From the NCBI RefSeq assembly GCF_003030345.1, contig NZ_CP028158.1, forward strand, positions 5,890,001 to 5,954,000: 64,000 bases of DNA, written 5' to 3'. Positions 58,058-64,000 of the stretch are shown here, in pieces. The stretch comes from Plantactinospora sp. BC1 (GTDB lineage Bacteria; Actinomycetota; Actinomycetes; Mycobacteriales; Micromonosporaceae). The translations under genes and the position numbers were made by a program. Positions within the stretch are counted from its first letter, which is position 1. Each line of letters opens with the position of its first letter. Below the pieces are notes generated by a model. That model saw nothing but the letters and a program-made list of their open reading frames with translations. It searched no databases and was not told where the DNA came from.

Positions 58058-59448
58058 CCCAGCCGGCGAACGGCGTACCCCTCGGTGGGCGCGCGGTGGT
58101 CCTCGGCGGCAGCATCGCCGGCCTCTTCGCCGGTCACGTCCTCGCCGAGGCGTACCGGGAGGTCGTCGTCGTGGACCGGGACCGCCTGCTCGGCGTGACC
58201 GGAACCCGGCACGCCACCCCGCAGGCGTTCCACGCGCACGCGCTGCTCGCCCGGGGGCAGCGCGCCATCGAGGAGCTGTTCCCCGGCATCACCGCGCAGT
58301 CCCGGGCGGCCGGGGTGCCGACCGGCGACGTGGGGGCCGACCTGCGCTGGGTGATCAACGGCCGGCGGCTGCCGAAGGTACGCAGCGGTCTGGTCTGCCT
58401 CGCCATCCCCCGGACCGCGCTGGAGCAGACCGTCCGCGAGCGGGTCCGGGCCCTGCCCAACGTGACCTTCCGGGAGGGGCACGACGTGCGGGAGCTGGTC
58501 ACCACCCCGGACCGCGGCCGGGTGACCGGGGTGCGGATCCTGCACCGGCGCGACGGGCGGTCGGAGCTGCTCCCGGCCGATCTCGTCGTGGACGCGACCG
58601 GCCGGGGCTCGCGGCTGCCGGTCTGGCTGGCGGAGCTGGGGTACCAGCCTCCGGCGGAGGAGCGGATCAAGATCAGGCTGAGCTACACCACCCGGCACTA
58701 CCGGCTGCCGCTGGGGCTGCTCGGCACGGACCTGGCGTACATCGTCGCGCAGACGCCGAGTCACCCGCGCGGTGCCGTCTTCGCCCGGGAGCGGGCGCTG
58801 CCGGACGGGGGTGAACGGTACGTCCTGTCGCTCAACGCGCACCTCGGCGACCAGGCCCCGACCGAGCCGGAGGGCTTCCTCGGGTACGCGCGGACGGTCC
58901 CGGTGCCGGAGATCCACGACGCGCTGCGGGTCGCCGAACCGCTGGACGAGATCCGGGCGTACCAGTTCCCGACGAGCCTGTGGCGGCACTACGAGCGGCT
59001 GACCAGGTTCCCCGACGGGCTGCTGGTGCTCGGGGACGCGATGGCCAGTCCCAACCCGGTCTACGCGCAGGGCAACACGATCACCGCCGTCGAGGCGCTG
59101 GTGCTCCGCGACCACCTGCGCCGTGGTGCCGAACCCCGACCCGTCGAGTTCTTCGCCGCCGTCGCCCCGACCATCCGGGCCGCCTGGGAGATCAACGTCC
59201 TGGGCGACCTGGCGTACCCGGGGGTCGTCGGCGCCCGGAGCCCGAAAGTCCGGTTGGCCGGCGCGTACCTGGCCCGGGTGCACCGTGCGGTGGCCGAGGA
59301 CCCGGTGGTGGCGGAGTCCTTCCTGCGGGTGGCCGGCCTGATCGACGGGCCGCAGGCACTGCTGCGGCCCGGGATGCTGGCCCGGGTGCTCGGCCGGCGG
59401 CACCCAGCGCCGAGACCGGCGGCGGCTGCCGCCGCGGTCCCCTCTTGA
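58054..59448 (+). CDS. FAD-dependent monooxygenase/oxidoreductase
   Basis: A 464-residue flavoprotein. The GTG at 58054 overlaps the SgcJ-like stop. The N-terminal FAD site is AVVLGGSIAGLFAGHVLAEA, the middle has VVDATGRGSRLPVWL, and the C-terminal flavin motif is LLVLGDAMASPNPVYAQGN. The family occurs in natural-product clusters as hydroxylases related to tryptophan-halogenase-type flavoproteins. The halogenase WxWxIP motif is not seen. The C-terminal tail is Ala/Pro-rich. Confidence 0.85.
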   Translation: MTQPANGVPLGGRAVVLGGSIAGLFAGHVLAEAYREVVVVDRDRLLGVTGTRHATPQAFHAHALLARGQRAIEELFPGITAQSRAAGVPTGDVGADLRWVINGRRLPKVRSGLVCLAIPRTALEQTVRERVRALPNVTFREGHDVRELVTTPDRGRVTGVRILHRRDGRSELLPADLVVDATGRGSRLPVWLAELGYQPPAEERIKIRLSYTTRHYRLPLGLLGTDLAYIVAQTPSHPRGAVFARERALPDGGERYVLSLNAHLGDQAPTEPEGFLGYARTVPVPEIHDALRVAEPLDEIRAYQFPTSLWRHYERLTRFPDGLLVLGDAMASPNPVYAQGNTITAVEALVLRDHLRRGAEPRPVEFFAAVAPTIRAAWEINVLGDLAYPGVVGARSPKVRLAGAYLARVHRAVAEDPVVAESFLRVAGLIDGPQALLRPGMLARVLGRRHPAPRPAAAAAAVPS

Positions 59449-59464
59449 CCCCGGGAGACGAGCC

Positions 59465-60700
59465 ATGCAGGACGACCGCTGTCCCTACGTCATCGACCGC
59501 ACCGGGAGCGACATCCTGGCCGAGGCGGCCCGGCTGCGCGAGCTGGGGCCGGCGGTCCGGGTCGAGCTGCCCGGCGGGGTGTCGGCCTGGTCGATCACCA
59601 GTTACGCGCTGGCCAGGCGGCTCTTCGCCGATCCGCGGGTGGTCAAGGATCCGCGCCGGTACTGGCCGGCGTTCATCAACGGCGAGATCGGTGACGACTG
59701 GCCGCTGATCAGTTGGGTCAAGATGGACAGCATGACCCTGGTCGACGGGGAGGACCACCGTCGGCTGCGCGGACTGGTGGCGCCGGACTTCGGGCCGCGC
59801 CGGATCGAGGCGCAGCGTCCGCTGGTCGAGCGGATCGTCGCCGACCTGCTGGACCGGCTCGCCGAACATCCGGCGGACCGGCCGGTCGACCTTCGGGCGA
59901 ACTTCGCCGCGCCGCTGCCGGCGCAGATGATCTGCGAGCTGTTCGGGGTGCCGGAGGAGGCCCGGCCGGAGGTGCTGCGCGGCCTCGAACTCGCCGTCGA
60001 CACCACGCTGCCGCCGGAGGAGGCCGCGGCCAACGTGGCGCACTGGCAGGTGGCGCTGCGGGAGCTGGCGGCCGCCAAGCGGGCGGCCCCGGCCGACGAC
60101 ATGACCAGCCGGCTGGTGCAGGCGCACGACCGGCAGGGGCTGCTCAGCGAGTCCGAGCTGGTCGGTTCGCTGTTCAACGTGCTCGGCGCGGGTTCGGAGA
60201 CGGTGATGAACCTGCTGACCAAGGCCGTCGTGGCCCTGCTCACCCACCCGGACCAGCGGGAGCTGGTGGCGGCCGGCCGGGCCTCCTGGTCCGACGTGAT
60301 CGAGGAGACGTTGCGGGCGGAGGCGCCGATCGCCCAGCTCCCGCTGCGCTTCGCGGCCGAGGACATCGAGGTGGACGGGGTCACCATCGACAGGGGGAGC
60401 CCGATCCTGATCTGCCTCGCCGCCGCCGGTCGCGACCCGGCCCGGTACGGCGCGAGCGCGGAGGCGTTCGACCTGACCCGGCCGGACAAGGACCACCTGT
60501 CGTTCGGCTACGGGGCGCACTTCTGCGTCGGCGCCGCGCTGGCCCGGCTGGAGGCGTCGGTGGCGCTGCCGGCGCTCTTCGAGCGGTTTCCCGCGCTCGC
60601 CCTCGCGGTCCCGCCGGCCGAGTTGGCGCCGCCCGGCACCTTCATCATGAACGGGCTCCGCGCGCTGCCGGTGTATCTGACCGGACGGCCGACCGGTTGA
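59465..60700 (+). CDS. Cytochrome P450
   Basis: A 411-residue soluble bacterial P450. The heme-binding loop is LSFGYGAHFCVGAALAR with the axial Cys, the K-helix ExxR is in EETLRAEAP, and the I-helix is NVLGAGSETVMN, where Ser replaces the first residue of the usual acid/Thr pair region. The ATG at 59465 follows GGGAGACGAGCC. It is 16 bp behind the FAD monooxygenase gene and likely oxidises the same scaffold. Ferredoxin partners are not encoded nearby. Confidence 0.93.
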   Translation: MQDDRCPYVIDRTGSDILAEAARLRELGPAVRVELPGGVSAWSITSYALARRLFADPRVVKDPRRYWPAFINGEIGDDWPLISWVKMDSMTLVDGEDHRRLRGLVAPDFGPRRIEAQRPLVERIVADLLDRLAEHPADRPVDLRANFAAPLPAQMICELFGVPEEARPEVLRGLELAVDTTLPPEEAAANVAHWQVALRELAAAKRAAPADDMTSRLVQAHDRQGLLSESELVGSLFNVLGAGSETVMNLLTKAVVALLTHPDQRELVAAGRASWSDVIEETLRAEAPIAQLPLRFAAEDIEVDGVTIDRGSPILICLAAAGRDPARYGASAEAFDLTRPDKDHLSFGYGAHFCVGAALARLEASVALPALFERFPALALAVPPAELAPPGTFIMNGLRALPVYLTGRPTG

Positions 60701-60750
60701 GGGGGCGCGGGTCGGGAAAGCCACCAGGGCGCAACTGCGCTCTTTGGAAG

Positions 60751-60778
60751 TTGGTCAGATCCGCTCCGTCGATATTCT
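60751..60778 (+). promoter_or_regulatory. Probable promoter of the MDR/GT2 pair
   Basis: TTGGTC at 60751 and TATTCT at 60773, separated by 16 bp, lie in the 155-bp gap after the P450 gene. Transcription would begin near 60785, about 70 nt before the next ATG. Confidence 0.5.
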
Positions 60779-60855
60779 CATTTCCGTGAGTGTTCGCGGC
60801 GCCGCGCCGTGGCGGTGCGCGAGGGTGCCCTGTCTTTTCGAGGGAAGAGCCGACC

Positions 60856-61830
60856 ATGACCACAAGTCGTGAGATTCACCTGATCACCCGCCCCCCCGAC
60901 GACCTGCCGGTCCCCGGCGAGGTGGCCATGGTCGAGGTGCCGGTGCCGGCGCCGAAACCCGGTCAAGCCGTGGTCCGGAACATGTACATGGCGATCGACC
61001 CCGGTCTACTCCAGCGAATGCGCGACCTGAGTGATCTTCACGTGCCCCATTTCGATCTGGGCGGGCCGATGTGGGGGCACGCCATCGGCGAGGTGGTGGA
61101 GTCGGCCACCCCGGAACTCCAGGTCGGCGACGTCGTACTGCACCACATGGCGTGGCGGGAGTACGCGGTCGGCGACGTCAAGGAGTTCACCGTCCTCGAC
61201 ACCACGCTCTACCCGTCGATCTCGCACCATCTCAGTTCGGCGATCGTGGCCTACTGCGGCGTACACCGGATCGGCATCGAGCAGGGCGACACCGTGGTGG
61301 TCTCCAGCGCGGCCGGCGCGGTCGGCAGCGTGGTGGGACAACTGGCGCGGCTGCGCGGGGCGACCCGGGTGGTCGGCAGCGTCGGCTCCGCCGAGAAGGC
61401 CCGGTTCGTCACCGAGAAGCTCGGCTTCGACGAGGCGTTCGACTACCACGACGGGTGGCCGGCGGATCTCCAGGGCGTCGACGTCTACTACGACAACGTC
61501 GGCGGCTGGCAGCTCGACAGTGCCTTCAACGCCATGCGCCCACACGGCCGGATCCTGCTCTGCGGGAGTTCCGAGGAGCACCGCAACGGGCGGCCACACC
61601 CGCACCGCACCATGCAGATGGTGATCGGCAAGCGGCTGAACCTGATCGGCTTCACCACCAACGACCACCTGGACCTGCAGCCCGAGTTCGAACGCGAGTT
61701 CCCGCCGCTGGTCCGGGAGGGCAAGGTGGTGCTGCACGAGACCTTCGTCGACGGTCTCGACCAGTTGATCCCCGCCATCAAGTCCCTGCTCGACGGGGCG
61801 TACCTGGGCAAGGTCCTGCTCAGGTTCTGA
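60856..61830 (+). CDS. MDR-family NADP-dependent oxidoreductase
   Basis: A 324-residue zinc-free medium-chain reductase of the leukotriene B4 dehydrogenase/2-alkenal reductase type. The ATG at 60856 follows GAGGGAAGAGCCGACC. The nucleotide motif is VVVSSAAGAVGSVVGQLARL, then YYDNVGGWQLDSAFNAM and HGRILLCGSSEE. It reduces activated C=C bonds with NADPH. It precedes a glycosyltransferase gene by 40 bp. Confidence 0.9.
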   Translation: MTTSREIHLITRPPDDLPVPGEVAMVEVPVPAPKPGQAVVRNMYMAIDPGLLQRMRDLSDLHVPHFDLGGPMWGHAIGEVVESATPELQVGDVVLHHMAWREYAVGDVKEFTVLDTTLYPSISHHLSSAIVAYCGVHRIGIEQGDTVVVSSAAGAVGSVVGQLARLRGATRVVGSVGSAEKARFVTEKLGFDEAFDYHDGWPADLQGVDVYYDNVGGWQLDSAFNAMRPHGRILLCGSSEEHRNGRPHPHRTMQMVIGKRLNLIGFTTNDHLDLQPEFEREFPPLVREGKVVLHETFVDGLDQLIPAIKSLLDGAYLGKVLLRF

Positions 61831-61870
61831 CCGTCTGGCCGTGCTGGCACCAACCGGAGGGAATCCTGCC

Positions 61871-63097
61871 GTGACGTCACCCGGAACCGACCCGCTGGTC
61901 TCGATCGTCATCCCCACCTACAACCGGCGCGAGCACCTGCACGCCAGCCTGCTCCAGCTGACCAGGCAGCGGCCGGGCACGCCGGAGTTCGAGGTCGTGG
62001 TCTCCGACGACGGGTCGTCGGACGACTCGGTCTCGGTGGTGCGGTCCTTTTCGGACCGGCTGCGCGTGAAATACCACTTCCAAGCCGACGAGGACAACCG
62101 GGTGTCGCTGGCCCGGAACGAGGGCGCCCGGCTCGCCTCCGCGCCGATCCTGGTCTTCCTCGACACCGGGGCACTGCCCGGGCCGGACTTCGTGCAGCGG
62201 CACTTCCTGGCCCACCGGGACGAGACGGCGCGTTGCGCCCTGCTCGGGTACGCCTACGGATACAACCCGGAGGCTCCGATGTGGGAGGTGGCGGACATCG
62301 TCCGGCAGCACACCCCGGAGGAGGCGGTACGCCGCTACGGCCAGGTGCCGGAGTTCCTCGACCTCCGGGAGAAGCTGCTGGCGGAGTGCGACGACGACCT
62401 GGAGCGGCGCAGCATCCCGTGGCAGGTCTTCTGGACGATCAACTGCTCGATGCGTACCGACGACTTCTGGGCGGTGGGCGGCTTCGACGAGGGTCACCGG
62501 GGCTGGGCCGGGGAGGACCTGGAACTCGGGTACCTGCTGCACCGCCGGGGCCTGCCGATGCGGCTCGACCGGGCGGCCTGGGTGATCGAGGCGTTGCAGG
62601 AGCGCAAGCGGCGCGAGCAGCTCGACGAGTTCAAGCGGAACATGCTCCGCTTCGCCTCCCGGCATCCGGAGCCGGTCAACGAGATCGGCTGGGCGCTGGT
62701 CGACGACGACCTCTTCTGGCCCTGGGAGGACGAGTACAACGCCCTGCTCCGGCACACCCGCGAGGTACGCGAGCTGGACGTGGCGGCCGAGATCGAGCAG
62801 GCGTTGCGGGGCAGCTCGCCGACGGACACGGTGGCGGTGGTCGGCGCGGGCGGGCACGTCCCCGACGCACTGCGGCCGGCGACGCTGCTGGACTTCGACC
62901 GGGAGCTGGTGGAGCGGGCCGTACGCGGCGGGCGGCACGTCGGTCACCACGCGCTCGGCCTGCGTACCCCGCTGGCCGAACGCTCCGTCGACGTCGTGGT
63001 CATCACCTCCCGGCTCGCCGGTCTCTGGGACCGGTGGAAGGACCGGTTCCTCGCCGAGGCGCACCGGATCGGCCGGGACGTGCGCTGCTTCTCCTGA
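61871..63097 (+). CDS. Family 2 glycosyltransferase with C-terminal extension
   Basis: A 408-residue GT-A glycosyltransferase. The GTG at 61871 follows CGGAGGGAATCCTGCC. It has VSIVIPTYNRREHL, VVVSDDGSSDDSV, an LVFLDTGALPGPDF segment in place of a plain DxD, and the acceptor-side block RGWAGEDLELGYLLHRRG with the catalytic-base acid. The C-terminal 110 residues, after the PWEDEY segment, contain a small Rossmann-like region (TVAVVGAGGHVPDAL) of unknown use. It could glycosylate the product of this cluster or a surface polymer. Confidence 0.87.
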   Translation: MTSPGTDPLVSIVIPTYNRREHLHASLLQLTRQRPGTPEFEVVVSDDGSSDDSVSVVRSFSDRLRVKYHFQADEDNRVSLARNEGARLASAPILVFLDTGALPGPDFVQRHFLAHRDETARCALLGYAYGYNPEAPMWEVADIVRQHTPEEAVRRYGQVPEFLDLREKLLAECDDDLERRSIPWQVFWTINCSMRTDDFWAVGGFDEGHRGWAGEDLELGYLLHRRGLPMRLDRAAWVIEALQERKRREQLDEFKRNMLRFASRHPEPVNEIGWALVDDDLFWPWEDEYNALLRHTREVRELDVAAEIEQALRGSSPTDTVAVVGAGGHVPDALRPATLLDFDRELVERAVRGGRHVGHHALGLRTPLAERSVDVVVITSRLAGLWDRWKDRFLAEAHRIGRDVRCFS

Positions 63098-63110
63098 GCC
63101 AGCAACGACG

Positions 63111-63144
63111 ACGGGGGGCCGGCGCGAGCGCCGGCCCCCCGTTT
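63111..63144. terminator. Strong bidirectional terminator
   Basis: ACGGGGGGCCGGCGC pairs perfectly with GCGCCGGCCCCCCGT around a 2-nt loop, followed by TTT. It separates the convergent glycosyltransferase and acyl-CoA-dehydrogenase-like genes. Confidence 0.85.
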
Positions 63145-63161
63145 CGGCATCTGCCTCGCGG

Positions 63162-64000
63162 TCAGAGATACATCGTGTTCGGCGCCAGCCCGCAGAGGAT
63201 CCGCCCGTACAGCTCCGCGTTGGTGTTCGGGTGCATCAGTGCGTGCATGTTGAGGGTCTGGATGTCCCGGTCGATGCGCTGGATCGGCACGTCGTCGTAG
63301 ATGGACGTACCGCCGCTGCCGGTCTTCAGCACCCCGACCGCCTCCTTGGTCAACTGGAAGACGCGGCCCAGGTCGGCCCGGGCCCGGACCCGGTCGACGA
63401 GCTGCCACGCCTCACCGGTGGCGTACTTCCCGTCCAGCAGCTCCACCAGCCGTTGGGCGTGGAACTCGGCCTCGTCGGTCTTCATCGCCGCCTCGGCGAC
63501 CTGGAAGTGGGTGATCGGCGCCTCGCGCTGGCTGGTGTACTCGGTGTAGGTGATCTTCCGGTCACCGAGCCGGTCGAGGAACGCGTCCAGCGCGGCTCTG
63601 GCCAGCCCGACCGCGGTCGCGGCGAAGGTGGCGCAGCCGGTCGGGACCAGCGGCTGGCGGAACAGCGGTGAACCGGCGTTCGCCTTCGAGGCGTACTGCT
63701 CGGCCAGGATCGCCACCATCGGCAGTACCCGGTGCTGCGGGACGAAGACCTGCTTCGCCACCGTACTGACGCTGCCGGTGCCCCGTAGGCCGGCGGTGTG
63801 CCAGTCGTCGACGATCTCCAGGTCGGAGATCGGCACCAGCGCCATCAGCGGCCACTGGGAGCCGTCCGGCGCCGGCCCCATCGCGAGGATCGCCTGCCAC
63901 TGGCTGTGCAGCGCGCCGCTGATGAACCGCCACCGCCCGTTGACCACGACACCGCCGTTGGTCGGCTCGGCGCTGGCGGTCGGACTCAGCACCCCGCAGA
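63162..64000 (-). CDS. Acyl-CoA-dehydrogenase-fold flavin hydroxylase, C-terminal part
   Basis: The last 279 or so residues of a flavoprotein whose 5' end lies right of the window; the frame is open to base 64000 (CGVLSPT precedes the first visible GTG). It shows the middle domain VVVNGRWRFISGALHSQWQA and VDDWHTAGLRGTGS, then the helical domain with GLARAALDAFLDRLGD and the end segment TGSGGTSIYDDVPIQRIDRD. This matches acyl-CoA-dehydrogenase-like hydroxylases (HpaB/IpoB-like or pigment-production type) that use reduced FMN and oxygen, rather than a true dehydrogenase. Confidence 0.85.
   Translation of the reverse strand, partial: CGVLSPTASAEPTNGGVVVNGRWRFISGALHSQWQAILAMGPAPDGSQWPLMALVPISDLEIVDDWHTAGLRGTGSVSTVAKQVFVPQHRVLPMVAILAEQYASKANAGSPLFRQPLVPTGCATFAATAVGLARAALDAFLDRLGDRKITYTEYTSQREAPITHFQVAEAAMKTDEAEFHAQRLVELLDGKYATGEAWQLVDRVRARADLGRVFQLTKEAVGVLKTGSGGTSIYDDVPIQRIDRDIQTLNMHALMHPNTNAELYGRILCGLAPNTMYL

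Noticed and set aside
58054-59448. Flavin-dependent halogenase
   Set aside because: The FAD motifs fit, but the WxWxIP halogenase signature is absent.

Overview
The window reads as chromosomal DNA of a high-GC, GTG-rich filamentous actinomycete, most likely a member of the Micromonosporaceae (inference). The supporting signs are very GC-rich coding DNA in nearly every gene, frequent GTG starts with 4-base stop/start overlaps, a complete conservon (cvnA-D), two LLM-class (F420-type) oxidoreductases, a DGPF/ECF42 sigma pair and actinobacterial DUF6232 proteins. I see no rRNA, tRNA, CRISPR array, insertion sequence, phage or plasmid genes. Both edges cut genes: a YidH-like membrane protein at the left and an acyl-CoA-dehydrogenase-fold flavoprotein at the right.

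Left part (1-13.4 kb): two DUF202 membrane proteins, a PLDc_N-type membrane protein, a large membrane protein, an acetolactate-synthase-like ThDP enzyme and a crotonase. A sugar ABC importer (binding protein plus two permeases, 7.45-10.69 kb) is flanked by two DUF6232 paralogues and an Rpn-type nuclease gene. A minus-strand pair of class III CoA-transferase and CitE-like lyase follows.

13.4-23.5 kb: one long minus-strand operon whose genes overlap or nearly touch. From its promoter end it encodes a LacI-family repressor, two ABC permeases, a sugar-binding lipoprotein, two different ADP-ribosylglycohydrolase-family enzymes, a ribokinase and a TIM-barrel glycosidase-like protein carrying a formylglycine-enzyme-like C-terminal domain. 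Three AACGTT-centred LacI boxes sit at its 5' end. Together these genes look like a system that imports a ribosyl conjugate, hydrolyses it and phosphorylates the released ribose (inference).

23.7-35.5 kb: DGPF protein plus ECF42 sigma factor behind a likely self-recognised promoter; a YccF membrane protein; a second ribokinase; an LLM flavoenzyme with a perfect palindrome touching its start codon; two ABC-type ATPases, one with its permease; and a cell-wall turnover neighbourhood (secreted amidase, ROK repressor, GH3 beta-N-acetylhexosaminidase).

35.5-56.5 kb: a secreted PL1 pectate lyase behind a 33-bp minisatellite, a good promoter and a LacI-type operator; a GNAT protein; the cvnABCD conservon; an unusual nucleoside diphosphate kinase; a DUF418 protein and a TetR regulator sharing two matching operators; an LLM oxidoreductase; a SpoIIE-type phosphatase; a FUSC protein; a NUDIX hydrolase; a TetR/flavin monooxygenase divergent pair; and a three-gene unit of unknown protein, MoxR AAA+ ATPase and HExxH/VWA protein.

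56.6-64 kb: a set of tailoring-type enzymes (SDR, SgcJ/EcaC-like, FAD monooxygenase, P450, MDR reductase, family 2 glycosyltransferase, acyl-CoA-dehydrogenase-like hydroxylase) that looks like the edge of a natural-product cluster continuing past the right end. A recurring oddity is short tandem repeats (22-35 bp) directly after stop codons, in three places including the stop codon itself.
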